Below, piece by piece: positions 9,980 to 19,652 of a stretch of DNA of 64,000 bases. The first letter of the stretch is position 1. Each line of letters starts with the position of its first letter. The stretch lies in assembly GCF_017814915.1 (NCBI RefSeq), contig NZ_JAGIPZ010000003.1:186001-250000 (forward strand), read 5' to 3'. A model generated the notes under the pieces. It saw only the letters and a program-made list of their open reading frames with translations, had not been told where the DNA came from and did no database searches. Source of the DNA: Herbaspirillum sp. LeCh32-8 (GTDB taxonomy: Bacteria > Pseudomonadota > Gammaproteobacteria > Burkholderiales > Burkholderiaceae_D). The translations under genes and the position numbers were made by a program.

Positions 9980-10279
9980 TCAAACGCGCATCTCGCTGAC
10001 GGACTTGGGTTCGATCATTTGCACATCCAGCAGGCCGTCTTCGATGCAGGCACGGATCTGCGGCAGATACAGGGCAATGTGCGCTGTATTCAAGTGCGCA
10101 TCGAGGCTGGCCTGGTCGCGCCACTGTTCCAGCAGGATGAAGGTGTCGCCGGCGATATGCGGCTCGTACCTGATGCAGCCGTCTTCGGGCAAGGTATGCG
10201 ATTGCAAGGTTTGCGCCGACTCGCGCAGCGCGTTGTGCCGGCCGGCAAGGATGTTGGCTTTGACGATGAGAATAGGCAT
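9980..10279 (-). CDS. Antibiotic biosynthesis monooxygenase (ABM)-family protein, probable quinol monooxygenase
   Basis: This is a 99-residue single-domain protein with a dimeric alpha-beta barrel fold, like YgiN. Visible landmarks are the opening MPILIVKANI strand, GCIRYEPHIA and FILLEQWRDQASLDAHLNT with the typical EQW..AxxxHxxT pattern, then a C-terminal strand. Relatives oxidise quinols or handle reactive small molecules without a cofactor; the substrate here is unknown. The start is supported by a GAAGAAAG ribosome-binding site. It stands alone, convergent with the BaeR-like gene and 290 bp downstream of a chemoreceptor that has its own terminator. I see nothing coding in the 10280-10520 gap. 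Confidence 0.8.
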   Translation of the reverse strand: MPILIVKANILAGRHNALRESAQTLQSHTLPEDGCIRYEPHIAGDTFILLEQWRDQASLDAHLNTAHIALYLPQIRACIEDGLLDVQMIEPKSVSEMRV

Positions 10280-10524
10280 GCGATCTTTCTTCAAGGGGTT
10301 GATGACTGTGGTGAGCCGAGGCAACGTCTTTCGACAAAGACGAATGGCGGCCATCCTAGAGCGCATCCCCTGCACACGACGCCCGGATCCTGCAACGGAA
10401 GGAATATTTGGGAATACTTCGAAAATGAATGGCGCTTTCAACAACGCGCTCCGCCATCGCCCGATAGGACAGACGCGCGCACACAGACCCGCGAAGCGGG
10501 CACTGCCTGAATCGATTGCGCCAA

Positions 10525-10557
10525 TAAAAAAAGCCCGCACATGTGCGGGCTTTTTTG
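10525..10557 (-). terminator. Terminator after chemoreceptor gene 10573-12123
   Basis: The stem AAAAAAAGCCCGCAC / GTGCGGGCTTTTTT has a tiny AT loop, with an A-run on one side and a T-run on the other. It lies 16 nt past the chemoreceptor stop codon. Confidence 0.85.
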
Positions 10558-10572
10558 AGCGATCGAACGGGA

Positions 10573-12123
10573 TCAGCGCACGATCTTGAACACGCTGACC
10601 ACCTGCGACAGGCGGCCGGCCTGATCCTGCAGCGACTGGGCGGCAGCGGCGGCTTCTTCCACCAGCGCGGCGTTTTGCTGCGTGACTTCGTCCATCTGGG
10701 TGATGGCGCGGTTGATCTCTTCGATGCCGGTGCTCTGCTCATGGCTGGCGGCGGTGATCTCGCCGACGATGTCGGTCACGCGCTTCACGCTGGCCACCAC
10801 TTCGGTCATGGTGGAGCCGGCGCGCTCCACCAGCTGGCTGCCGGCGCCGACCTTTTCCACCGAGTCGTCGATCAGTTCCTTGATCTCCTTGGCGGCTGCC
10901 GCCGAGCGTTGCGCCAACGAGCGCACTTCGGAAGCCACGACCGCGAAGCCGCGACCCTGCTCACCGGCGCGCGCGGCTTCCACTGCGGCGTTCAGGGCGA
11001 GGATGTTGGTCTGGAAGGCGATGCCATCGATCACGCTGATGATGTCGGCGATCTTGCGCGAGCTCTCGGTGATGCCTTCCATGGTCTGCACCACCTGGCC
11101 CACCACGTCGCCGCCCTGGGTCGCGATCTCGGAGGCGGACACCGCCAGCTGGTTGGCCTGGCGGGCGTTGTCGGCGTTCTGCTTGACGGTGGAGGTCAGC
11201 TCTTCCATGGCCGAGGCGGTCTCTTCCAGCGAACCGGCCTGCTGTTCGGTGCGCGAGGACAGGTCGAGGTTGCCGGTGGCGATTTCCTGCGAGGCGTTGG
11301 TGATGGTGTCGGTGCCCTGGCGCACTTCGCCGACGATCTTCTGCAGGCTGTCGTTCATGGCGCGCAGCGACTGCATCAGCATGCCGGTCTCGTCGTTGCT
11401 GGTGGCGCGGATGTGCACGGTGAGGTCGCCCTGCGCCACGCGCTGGGCGACTTCGACGGCGTCGTTCAACGGACGCGAGACCACGCGCGCCACGGCGATG
11501 GCAAGACCGAAGGCGATCACCACGATCGCGGCCAGCAAGATGAAGATGCCCAGCTTGGCCGATTCGTACATGCTCTCGGCGGCGTCATCCGAGCGCTTGC
11601 TGCCGGCGTCGTTGACCTTGACGATGGCGTCGAGGTTGTCGTTCATCGCGCGGAACAGTTTGTTGGACTCGCCCTTGAACAGGCTGCGCGCTTCTTCTTC
11701 CTTGTTCTCCAGCGCCAGCGCCTTGAGCTGCTTGTCGATGTCTACATAGGCGGCGAAGTTCTTGCTGAACTGCGCGTAGATGGTTTTTTCTTCCGGCTCG
11801 GAGATCAGCGCCTCATAGTTGGCGCGCTGTTTGGCAAGGATCTCAAGGCGCGACTTGATGGCCTTCTCGGCGTCGGCGCGGTCGGCCTCCTGGTTGGCAG
11901 TGACCATCTGCAATTCCGAGATGCGCATGCGCGGCAGCGAGGCCTGGATCGCCTGCGCCGCCTTGATGGTCGGCAGCCAGTTCTGTGCGATATCGGTCGA
12001 GGCCTGGTTGACTTCCTTCAACTGGCGGATGGCGAATACGCCCAGGATCACCGTCAGGATGATCACGGCGGCGAAGGAAAGAATTAACTTTCTGGCTATT
12101 TTCAGGTTATAGAACCAGTTCAT
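10573..12123 (-). CDS. Methyl-accepting chemotaxis protein with four-helix-bundle sensor
   Basis: This 516-residue Tsr/Tar-like receptor has TM1 at residues 12-31, a periplasmic four-helix-bundle (4HB_MCP) domain of about 155 residues, and TM2 near residues 190-210. A HAMP domain ([20 protein letters not shown]) and a signalling coiled coil with the conserved tip ([20 protein letters not shown]) follow. It has no C-terminal NWxxF pentapeptide. It signals to CheA/CheW at the inner membrane, and its ligand is unknown. The start has a good site (GAGGTCGCC-ATG). It is monocistronic, with its own terminator. The sensor domain differs from that of the receptor at 55122-56723, whereas the signalling tips are almost the same. 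Confidence 0.95.
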   Translation of the reverse strand: MNWFYNLKIARKLILSFAAVIILTVILGVFAIRQLKEVNQASTDIAQNWLPTIKAAQAIQASLPRMRISELQMVTANQEADRADAEKAIKSRLEILAKQRANYEALISEPEEKTIYAQFSKNFAAYVDIDKQLKALALENKEEEARSLFKGESNKLFRAMNDNLDAIVKVNDAGSKRSDDAAESMYESAKLGIFILLAAIVVIAFGLAIAVARVVSRPLNDAVEVAQRVAQGDLTVHIRATSNDETGMLMQSLRAMNDSLQKIVGEVRQGTDTITNASQEIATGNLDLSSRTEQQAGSLEETASAMEELTSTVKQNADNARQANQLAVSASEIATQGGDVVGQVVQTMEGITESSRKIADIISVIDGIAFQTNILALNAAVEAARAGEQGRGFAVVASEVRSLAQRSAAAAKEIKELIDDSVEKVGAGSQLVERAGSTMTEVVASVKRVTDIVGEITAASHEQSTGIEEINRAITQMDEVTQQNAALVEEAAAAAQSLQDQAGRLSQVVSVFKIVR

Positions 12124-12389
12124 GGCGACCTCGATTATGCGTTGCGTTCGGTTGAGACAACGTCATTCTAGGCAGACCAAACCGGCGCCATATCGCCGAG
12201 CACGCGCGGGTTTATAGGGCAATTGCACCCTTGAGGGGCGCGGCTTTGCGGCCGGTGACCGCAATCTGACAAAGAGCTGTCGGCGGCGTCAGAATGCGCG
12301 CCTCAGTGGTCATGCCAGTGAAGCGCTCACTCCAGCCGATTCTCTCTCGCGCAACAAGAAAATTGCCTGACAGACAAGCGAACGCCGCC

Positions 12390-13865
12390 TCAGCCGCCGA
12401 CCGCCTTTGGCGCGCCGGCATCGGCAGGTTGTTGGGCATCCCGACGCTCATGCCAATCGCCGCCCAGCGCCTTGATCAGGAACACCGAGGTCAGCAGGCG
12501 CTGCCCCATCAGCTGCGCCGCCTGGCGTTCGCTGTTGAGCAAGGCCTGCTGCGCAGTGATCACGTCCAGGTAAGGCGAGACGCCGCCGTCGTAGCGGCTG
12601 TCGGCGATCTCGAGCACGCGGCGCGCGCTGGCGATGGCCGACTGCGATTGCGCATAGGCGCGGTCCAGCGAGGCGATGCCGGTGATGCCGTCTTCCACTT
12701 CCTGCATCGCCGTCAGCACGGTGCGCTTGTAGGCGGCCACGGTCGCTTCGTAGCCGGCCTTGGTGAAATCCACGCCGGCGCGCAGGCGGCCGGCGTCGAA
12801 CAGGCTTTGCGAGGCCGATACTCCGAGCGACCACAGCACGCTGGGTGCGTTGAACAGCGCGCCCCAGTTGCGGCTGTCGACGCCGTAGGACGGCTGCAGC
12901 ATGAAGCTGGGATAAAAGGCCGCGCTGGCCACGCCGATCTGCGCGTTGGCGGCGGCCATGGCGCGCTCGGCCGAGGCGATGTCGGGACGCCGCTCCAGCA
13001 CGTCGGAGGGCACGCCCAGCGGGATCGCCGGAAACGCGATCGGCGCGATCGACGGCGCGATGGAGAACACCGGCGCCGGTGTGCCGGTCAGCGTGGCAAT
13101 GGCGTGCTCGTACTGCGCGCGCTGCTTGCCCAGCACGTCGACCTGGGTCAGCGTGTTGTCCAGCAGCGCCTGCTGCTGGGCCACGTCCAGGCCCGAGGTC
13201 GCGCCCAGATCGTGGCGCGAGGTCGCCAGCTCCAGCGCGCGGCGCTGCAGCGCGATGGCGCGCCGGACCACGTCCAGCTCGACGTCCAGTTCGCGCAGGT
13301 TGAAGTAGTTGCCGGCCAGCTCGGCGGTGAGCAGCAGGCGGGTGTTTTCAAGATCGGCGGCCGACTGCTGGGCCGATGCGCCGGCGCCCTCCAACGAACG
13401 CTGCACGCGGCCGAACAGGTCGAGCTCGTAGCTCACGTTCAGGCCCAGCGCGAAGTCGTTCTGCACCGTGGCGTAGTTGGGCGAGTTGTAGTTCGTCAGC
13501 GGACGATTGGCCGAGATGCGGGCGCGCGCGGCGCGCGCATTGATGCCGACCTGCGGATACTGTCCGGCGGAGGCCACGTTGAGCTGCGCGCGCGCCTGCG
13601 CCAGGCGTGCGGCAGCAATCGCCAGCGTCTGGTTGCCGGCCAGCGCCTGCTGCTGCAGGGCATTCAACTGGGCGTCGTTGAAGCGCTCCCACCACGGGCC
13701 GCGCGCGGTAGCGTCCTGCGGCTGCATCGGTCGCCACGGCGCTTCCGGGGTCCAGGCGGCGGGCATGTCGACCGCCGGCTTCTGGTAGTCGGGGCCGACC
13801 GCGCAGCCGGCCAGCGCCAGCATCGAGACGCAGGCCAATCCGATCAGCGTGCGCCGGGCGCTCAC
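12390..13865 (-). CDS. NodT-family outer-membrane efflux lipoprotein (RND pump 2)
   Basis: This 491-residue protein has a short lipoprotein signal (LACVSMLALAGC, Cys21), the GPDYQKP motif just after it, and two outer-membrane efflux repeats. It is the exit channel of the second RND pump. Its ATG overlaps the adaptor stop codon by 4 nt (13862-13865), so the two are translationally coupled. It ends the operon; I see no good terminator between its stop and the chemoreceptor start at 12123 (a 266-bp gap with nothing else recognisable). Confidence 0.92.
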   Translation of the reverse strand: MSARRTLIGLACVSMLALAGCAVGPDYQKPAVDMPAAWTPEAPWRPMQPQDATARGPWWERFNDAQLNALQQQALAGNQTLAIAAARLAQARAQLNVASAGQYPQVGINARAARARISANRPLTNYNSPNYATVQNDFALGLNVSYELDLFGRVQRSLEGAGASAQQSAADLENTRLLLTAELAGNYFNLRELDVELDVVRRAIALQRRALELATSRHDLGATSGLDVAQQQALLDNTLTQVDVLGKQRAQYEHAIATLTGTPAPVFSIAPSIAPIAFPAIPLGVPSDVLERRPDIASAERAMAAANAQIGVASAAFYPSFMLQPSYGVDSRNWGALFNAPSVLWSLGVSASQSLFDAGRLRAGVDFTKAGYEATVAAYKRTVLTAMQEVEDGITGIASLDRAYAQSQSAIASARRVLEIADSRYDGGVSPYLDVITAQQALLNSERQAAQLMGQRLLTSVFLIKALGGDWHERRDAQQPADAGAPKAVGG

Positions 13866-15067
13866 GAGGCGGCCTTCTTCTTGTCCATGGTCGGCTCGAC
13901 CGCGTCGCCGTCGGCCAGCGAGTCGGAGGGATTGAGAATCAGGCGTTCGTTGCCTTCCAGGCCGTCCAGCACTTCCACCGTCAGGCCGAAGTTGCGGCCG
14001 ACCTGCACCTTCTTCAGGCGCACCTTGTTCTGTGCGTCGACCGCCGCCACCAGCGAACCGTCGCGGCGGAACATCAGTGTGTCGGCCGACACCAGCAGCG
14101 TGCCGCTGGGCTTCAGCGGCAGCGAGACCTGCACGAAGGCGCCGGGCAGCAGGGCGTTGTCGGCGTTGGGCAGGCTGACCTCGATCTGCATCGAGCGCGT
14201 GGCCGGATCGATGGAGCCGGCGGTGCGCGCCACCTTGCCGTCGAACTTGCGCCCGCGAAGCTCGGCCTGGGTCACCACTACCTTCTGGCCGGGCTTGACC
14301 AGGTTGGCGTAGGACTGCGGCACATTCACGTACACCCGCAGCGGATCGGTCTGCGACAGCACGAACAGCGCGCGCCCGGCGCCCGGGTCGATCAGGTCGC
14401 CCACGTCCACGTTGCGGCGCGTGATGATGCCGGAGAACGGCGCGACGATACGCTTGAAGCCTTCCACCTGGCGCAGGCGCTGCACGTTGGCGTCGGCCGC
14501 GGCGAGGTTGGAGTTGGCCTGGGCGTAGGCGCTGCGGCGCTCGTCGACTTCCTGCTGCGAGACCGCGTCCTTCTTGCGCAGCGCTTCCCAGCGCGCCATC
14601 GAGCTCTTGGCCAGCTCCATGCTGGAGGCGGCCTGGGCACGCGCAGCCACGGCCTGCGACAGCTGCTGGTCGATCTCAGGCGTGTCCAGTTCGGCCAGCA
14701 GCTCGCCCTTCTTGACCTCGCTGCCGATGTCCTTGTACCAGCGCTTCAGGTAACCGCCCGAGCGCGCCGAGATCGGCGACTGCACGAAGCCCTGCAGGGT
14801 GCCGGGCAAGGCCAGGGTCTGGCCATCGGTGCTGCTCCTGGCCTCGGTCACGCGCACGAAGACCTTGGCGCGCTCGGCGGTGCCGGCCTCCAGCTCGCGC
14901 GCGTTGGCGACGCGGCTGACCACGGTGCGCGCCGCGCCCGCGGCCAACAACACCAGCACCACCACCAGCACCATTTTTGCGCGGCGGGTCATCTGCTGGC
15001 GCTTGGCCAGTTCGGCCTCATCGGCCAGCGGGTGGATGCCCAGCTCGGAATGACGTTCTTGCGACAT
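13862..15067 (-). CDS. Periplasmic adaptor (membrane-fusion protein) of RND pump 2
   Basis: This 401-residue HlyD/RND-type adaptor has an uncleaved N-terminal membrane anchor (MVLVVVLVLLAAGA, about residues 31-45), no lipobox, and a lipoyl-like domain. A helical hairpin (about residues 130-200, with QQLSQAVAARAQAASSMELA) precedes the beta-barrel domain. It bridges the transporter at 15071-18295 and the channel at 12390-13865. It starts 3 nt after the transporter stop and overlaps the channel start by 4 nt, so transporter-adaptor-channel is one operon with the transporter first, the reverse of pump 1. Confidence 0.93.
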   Translation of the reverse strand: MSQERHSELGIHPLADEAELAKRQQMTRRAKMVLVVVLVLLAAGAARTVVSRVANARELEAGTAERAKVFVRVTEARSSTDGQTLALPGTLQGFVQSPISARSGGYLKRWYKDIGSEVKKGELLAELDTPEIDQQLSQAVAARAQAASSMELAKSSMARWEALRKKDAVSQQEVDERRSAYAQANSNLAAADANVQRLRQVEGFKRIVAPFSGIITRRNVDVGDLIDPGAGRALFVLSQTDPLRVYVNVPQSYANLVKPGQKVVVTQAELRGRKFDGKVARTAGSIDPATRSMQIEVSLPNADNALLPGAFVQVSLPLKPSGTLLVSADTLMFRRDGSLVAAVDAQNKVRLKKVQVGRNFGLTVEVLDGLEGNERLILNPSDSLADGDAVEPTMDKKKAAS

Positions 15068-15070
15068 GAC

Positions 15071-18000
15071 TCAATTCTCCTGTGGCACATTGCCGGCCGG
15101 CGGCAGATGCGGATGTTGTCCCCCGCGTCGCTCGGCCCGGCGGACCAATCTCTGATGCACGCCGGCGTACACCACCGGCACGAATAACAAGGTCGATACG
15201 GTAGCCAGCAGCAGGCCGCCGATCACCGCGCGCCCCAACGGCGCATTCTGCTCGGCGCCCTCACCCAGGCCCAGGGCCATGGGGATCATGCCGATGATCA
15301 TCGCCAGCGCCGTCATCAGCACCGGGCGGATACGGGTAGCGCCGGATTCCAGCGCGGCGGCCAGCGGCGTAGCGCCCTCCTCGCGGCGCTGACGTGCGAA
15401 CGCCACGATCAGGATACTGTTGGCCGTGGCCACGCCCATGGTCATGATGGCGCCGGTCAGCGCCGGCACCGACAAGGTGGTGCCGGTAATGAACAGCATC
15501 CACGCGATGCCGGCCAGGGCGGCGGGCAGCGCGGCGATGATGATGGCGGCGTCGATCCACGACTGGAAGTTGACCACCACCAGCAGGTAGACCAGCACGA
15601 TGGCCATCGCCAGGCCCACGCCCAGGCCGAGGAAGGAGGCCTTCATGGTCTCCACCTGGCCGCGGATCACCACCTGGCTGCCGCGCGGCAGCTTCGGCTT
15701 CATCTCTTCCACCAGCTTGTCGACGCGGCCGGCCACGCTGGCCAGGTCGGTGCCCTGCACGCTGACGAAGACGTCGATCGCCGGCGAGATGTTGTAGCGC
15801 GAGGCGATCGCCATCTGACGGCCCGCGCGCACATCCACCAGGTTGCCCAGCAGCTGCGTGTTGGCGTTGGCCAGCGAGGCGTTGGCGGCGGCATTGGCGC
15901 CGGCGCCGACCGGGATGTTGAGCAGCGAGTCGAGCGAGTCGACCGTGTATTGCGGCGACTGCACGGCGATGCTGTAGACCACCCCGTTGTTGGGATTGAG
16001 CCAGAACGCCGGCTGCGTCTGCGAGCTGCCCGACAGCGCGATCAGCAGGTTCTGGCCGACATTGGAGGCCGACAGGCCGAACTGCTGCAAGCGCGTGCGA
16101 TCGATGCGCAGGTCCAGCGCCGGACCGTCCAGGCGCTGGTGCACGTGGGCGTCGACCGCGCCGGGGATCTGGCGGATCTTCTTGGTCAGCTCGGCGGCCA
16201 GCTGGGCGTTGGCTTCCATGTTGGGGCCGGAGAACTGCACGTCGATCGCCGCCGGCAGGCCGAAGTTGAGGATCTGCGTGACGATGTCGGCCGGCTGGAA
16301 GAAGAACTCCACGCCCGGGAAGCGCTTGGGCAGCTCGGCGCGCAGCAGGCCGACCAGCTCTTCGGTGGGGCGGTGGCCTTCTTTCAGCGCCATCAGGATT
16401 TCGCCGTCCAGCGTGCCGATGGTGCCGGCGTTGCTATAGGACAGGTTGATGCCGGAGTTGGGCACGCCGAGGTTGTCGAGGATGGTCTCCAGCTCGCCGG
16501 CGGGGATCAGCGTGCGGATGAAGCGCTCTACTTCGTCGGCGGTGCGGGCGGTCTCTTCGATGCGGGTGCCGGTGGCGGTGCGCATGTGCAGGCGGATCTG
16601 GCCGGCGTCGACGTTGGGGAAGAAATCGCGCCCGAGGAAGGGATACAGCAGGCAGGACAGCAGGCAGAAGCCGAGGAAGCCCAGCGCAAAGCGGCGCCGG
16701 TGCGACAGCAGCGAAGACAGCACCAGCGTGTAGCCGCGCCGCACGTGCTCGAAGCGGTTGTCAAAGGCGAGGTAGACGCGTTGCAGCAGGCTCTTCTTGG
16801 CGCTGTCGACCTGGCCGTGGCTGCCCATGAGCAGCATCACCAGCGTCGGCACCAGCGTGCGCGAGAGGATGTAGGACGCCACCATCGCAAACACCACCGC
16901 CTCGGCCAGCGGCACGAACAGGAAGCGCGCCACGCCGGAGAGGAAGAACATCGGCACGAACACGATGCAGATGCACAGCGTGGAGACGAAGGCCGGTACG
17001 CCGATCTCGCCGGCGCCGACGATGATGGCGTCGTGCAGCGGTTTGCCCAGGTGCATGTGGCGCTCGATGTTTTCGATGGTGACGATGGCCTGGTCGACCA
17101 GGATGCCCACCGAGAGCGCGAGGCCGCCCAGGGTCATCAGGTTCAGGGTCTCGCCCAGTGCCGCCAGCACCAGGATCGCGGCCATGATGGAGAGCGGAAT
17201 CGTCAGGCCGATGATCAGCGTGCTGCGCCAGTTGCCGAGGAACAGCAGCACCATCGCCGCGGTCAGGCCGGCGGCGATCAGCGCTTCGCTGATGACGCCG
17301 GCGACCGCCGCCTTGACGAACAGCGACTGGTCGAACAGCGGCGTGATCTTGACGTCTTCCGGCAGGGTCTGCTGCGCCTGCGGCAGCATCTTGCGCAGGT
17401 TGTCGACGATGTCCAGGGTGGAGGCGCCGCCGTTCTTCAGGATCGACAGCAGTACGCCGCGCGCGCCGTCCTGGCGCACCACGTTGGTCTGCGGCGAGAA
17501 GCCGTCGCGCACGTTGGCCACGTCCTTCAGGTAGATGGTGGCGCCGTTGGCGGTGCGCACCGGCAACTCGTTCAGGCCGGCCACCGCTTCCGGCGAGCCG
17601 TTCATCTTGACCGTGTATTCGGTGGCGCCGAACTTGGCGGTGCCCGAGGGCAGGATCAGGTTTTGCGTGTTGACCGCGTTGACCACGTCGATCGGCGCCA
17701 GGCCGCGCGCCTGCATGGCCTGCGTATCGAGGTCGACCGAAATCAGGCGCGACTTGCCGCCGTAGGGGTAAGGCACGGCCACGCCGGGGATGGTGATCAG
17801 CTGCGGGCGCAGGGTCTGCACGGCGGCGTCGAACACGGCCTGCTCGGGCAGCGTGGGCGAGGACAGGGCCAGCTGCATCACCGGGATGCTGGAGGCGGAA
17901 TACTTGATCACCAGCGGCGGAGTGATGCCCGGCGGCAGCTGGCGGATCTGCGACTGCACCGAGGCCACCACCTGGGCGATGGCCTGCTGGATATTGGCCT

Positions 18001-18295
18001 TGGGCTGGAAGAACACCTTGATCACCGACACCCCCGCCAGCGACTGCGACTCGATGTGCTCGATGTCGCTCACCACGGTGGTCAGGCCGCGCTCGTTCTG
18101 GGCGGCGATGCGCAGACCCATCTCCTGCGCCGACAGGCCGTTGTAGTTCCAGATGATGCTGACCACCGGGATGTTGATCTCCGGGAAGATATCGGTGGCC
18201 ATGGTCTTCAACGTGAGCGGCGTGGCGAGCACGATCAGCATCGCCATCACGATGAAGGTGTATGGGCGGCGCAAGGCCAGCGCAACCATATTCAT
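15071..18295 (-). CDS. RND efflux transporter with atypical proton-relay residues (pump 2)
   Basis: This 1074-residue RND permease starts MNMVALALRRPYTFIVMAML and shows two six-helix sets and two porter domains. The overall layout is HAE-like, but the relay is unusual: TM4 reads GILVDQAIVTIENIE, keeping one Asp (401) and having Gln402 where AcrB has the essential Asp408, and TM10 reads VATANSILIVAFA, with Ala958 where AcrB has Lys940. CusA-type pumps also have a single TM4 Asp, so the relay may be wired differently. It leads an operon with its own adaptor and channel. Upstream are 450 bp shared with a divergent DUF2236 gene, containing a TGACA-n4-TGTCA box. Substrate is unknown. Confidence 0.93.
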   Translation of the reverse strand: MNMVALALRRPYTFIVMAMLIVLATPLTLKTMATDIFPEINIPVVSIIWNYNGLSAQEMGLRIAAQNERGLTTVVSDIEHIESQSLAGVSVIKVFFQPKANIQQAIAQVVASVQSQIRQLPPGITPPLVIKYSASSIPVMQLALSSPTLPEQAVFDAAVQTLRPQLITIPGVAVPYPYGGKSRLISVDLDTQAMQARGLAPIDVVNAVNTQNLILPSGTAKFGATEYTVKMNGSPEAVAGLNELPVRTANGATIYLKDVANVRDGFSPQTNVVRQDGARGVLLSILKNGGASTLDIVDNLRKMLPQAQQTLPEDVKITPLFDQSLFVKAAVAGVISEALIAAGLTAAMVLLFLGNWRSTLIIGLTIPLSIMAAILVLAALGETLNLMTLGGLALSVGILVDQAIVTIENIERHMHLGKPLHDAIIVGAGEIGVPAFVSTLCICIVFVPMFFLSGVARFLFVPLAEAVVFAMVASYILSRTLVPTLVMLLMGSHGQVDSAKKSLLQRVYLAFDNRFEHVRRGYTLVLSSLLSHRRRFALGFLGFCLLSCLLYPFLGRDFFPNVDAGQIRLHMRTATGTRIEETARTADEVERFIRTLIPAGELETILDNLGVPNSGINLSYSNAGTIGTLDGEILMALKEGHRPTEELVGLLRAELPKRFPGVEFFFQPADIVTQILNFGLPAAIDVQFSGPNMEANAQLAAELTKKIRQIPGAVDAHVHQRLDGPALDLRIDRTRLQQFGLSASNVGQNLLIALSGSSQTQPAFWLNPNNGVVYSIAVQSPQYTVDSLDSLLNIPVGAGANAAANASLANANTQLLGNLVDVRAGRQMAIASRYNISPAIDVFVSVQGTDLASVAGRVDKLVEEMKPKLPRGSQVVIRGQVETMKASFLGLGVGLAMAIVLVYLLVVVNFQSWIDAAIIIAALPAALAGIAWMLFITGTTLSVPALTGAIMTMGVATANSILIVAFARQRREEGATPLAAALESGATRIRPVLMTALAMIIGMIPMALGLGEGAEQNAPLGRAVIGGLLLATVSTLLFVPVVYAGVHQRLVRRAERRGGQHPHLPPAGNVPQEN

Positions 18296-18743
18296 TGAAC
18301 TACGATCCCGGTGAGGCGGAAAAGCAAATGCGCGCAGGCTGGGCCCGCGTCTCTCCCGCTTTGCTGTCTGTTCATGTGCGGCCGCGCGAACCCCCGGCGC
18401 CTTGCCGCACTCCCTGATTTCTTATTGGTGCTTGTGTAGTGCTTGCTTGGTACTTGATGCGTGATGCCTGATACGGCCGGCCGGTGGCGTTTCTCCCATC
18501 CGCGCGCGACCCCGGTCGCGCAGCCGGACCTTGCTCTTTTGTTTATTGGCGGCCGCTCGGCGAGGGCTATTGTAGCGGCGCACAAGGGCGCGCGACGGCC
18601 TGTTGCGGGGATTTTTTTCTGACAGAAATGTCAGTTAGGCGACTGCGCCGCCCGCCTCCCGGCGGCGCGGCCGGCCCGGCTGTGGCAAACTGCCGCCTGG
18701 ACTTTTCCGCCGGCCCGGTCCGGCTTGCCACCATTCTCACGCC
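18296..18743. other. 450-bp divergent intergenic region (pump 2 / DUF2236 oxygenase)
   Basis: No credible gene is present. The region includes short direct repeats of the type TGCTTG / TGATGCGTGATGCCTGA near 18430-18475 and the operator-like palindrome annotated separately at 18619-18634. Promoters for both flanking genes must lie here, but I cannot place them with confidence. Confidence 0.5.
18619..18634. promoter_or_regulatory. Operator-like palindrome CTGACA-GAAA-TGTCAG
   Basis: A perfect 6+4+6 inverted repeat, preceded by a T-run, lies 110 bp before the DUF2236 gene and 325 bp before RND pump 2. TGACA-n4-TGTCA is the core of CusR/CopR-type boxes (OmpR-family metal regulators), and similar palindromes also serve TetR repressors. 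Which protein binds it is not known. Confidence 0.45.
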
Positions 18744-19622
18744 ATGGAATTCCTGCGCTCCCGCATCGAGGCCAGCGTGCTCGCCATCAGCCGTCCACCC
18801 GGCAGCGCCGACTTCCTCCATCCGCCCGGCGACCCGGGCCTGTTCGGACCCGATTCGGCCGCCTGGCAGGTGCACAGCGACTTCACCGCCATGCTGACCG
18901 GCGGCGTGGCGGCGCTGCTGCTGCAGATGCTGCATCCGCTGCCGCTGGCCGGCGTATGGGACCACTCCAATTTCCAGGCCGACATGATGGGCCGGCTGCG
19001 GCGCACCGCGCAGTTCATCGCCGGCACCACCTTCGGCAGCCGCGCCGACGCCGAACGCCTGATCGCCCACGTGCGGCGCATCCATGCCGGTATCCGCGGC
19101 ACCGCGCCCAATGGCCAGCCCTATTCGGCCAGCGATCCGCAACTGCTGACCTGGGTGCATACGGCCGAGGTCAGCTGTTTCCTGCGCGGCTACCTGCGCT
19201 ACCGCAACCCCGCCTTTTCCGCCGCCGGCCAGGAGCGCTACTTCGATGAGATCGCCCGCGTGGCCGAGGCGCTGGGCGCAGTCGACGTGCCGCGCACGCG
19301 CGCCGACGTCGATGCCTACATCGAGCGGACGCGGCCGCAACTGGTGTGCGACGACCGTACCCGTCAGACCCTGGAACTGGTGTTGAATGCTCCCGCGCCC
19401 AACGCGCTGGCCCAGCCCTATACGCGGCTGATGATGCGCGCCGGCGTCGACCTGCTGCCGCACTGGGCGCAACTGATGCTGGGCGTCACTCCGCGCTCGG
19501 CTGCGCGCAGCGAACTGCTGCGGCGCTCGGTGACGCTGGCCGCCGCGCCGCTGCGCTGGGCGGTGCGCAACGGCTCCATCCACCTGGCGCGGCAGCGCAT
19601 GGGCCTGCCGCCGCAAGGCTGA
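18744..19622 (+). CDS. DUF2236 / MpaB-family oxygenase-like protein
   Basis: This 292-residue soluble protein belongs to the DUF2236 (ER-bound oxygenase MpaB / rubber oxygenase Lcp catalytic domain) family. Landmarks are an N-terminal region ending in GLFGPDSAAWQV, then LLLQMLHPLPLAGVWDHS, the RRTAQFIAGTTFG helix, and a WVHTAEVSCFLRGY motif whose His could ligate heme, as in latex-clearing protein Lcp. There is no signal peptide. Family members are heme-b oxygenases or are uncharacterised; the substrate here is unknown. It is transcribed away from RND pump 2 across a 450-bp control region and convergent with the cytochrome c gene, 30 nt from its end. Confidence 0.85.
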   Translation: MEFLRSRIEASVLAISRPPGSADFLHPPGDPGLFGPDSAAWQVHSDFTAMLTGGVAALLLQMLHPLPLAGVWDHSNFQADMMGRLRRTAQFIAGTTFGSRADAERLIAHVRRIHAGIRGTAPNGQPYSASDPQLLTWVHTAEVSCFLRGYLRYRNPAFSAAGQERYFDEIARVAEALGAVDVPRTRADVDAYIERTRPQLVCDDRTRQTLELVLNAPAPNALAQPYTRLMMRAGVDLLPHWAQLMLGVTPRSAARSELLRRSVTLAAAPLRWAVRNGSIHLARQRMGLPPQG

Positions 19623-19652
19623 GCTTTCCCGTCTTCTTGTCGTTTCTTGTCG

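Noticed and set aside
9309-10337. A 342-codon minus-strand frame over the BaeR-like gene and the terminator region
   Set aside because: It runs through a terminator and is antisense to an obvious response regulator.
15950-18298. A 782-codon plus-strand frame antisense to RND pump 2
   Set aside because: Low-complexity His/Gln/Arg/Asp composition with no motif; the opposite strand has an intact RND transporter.
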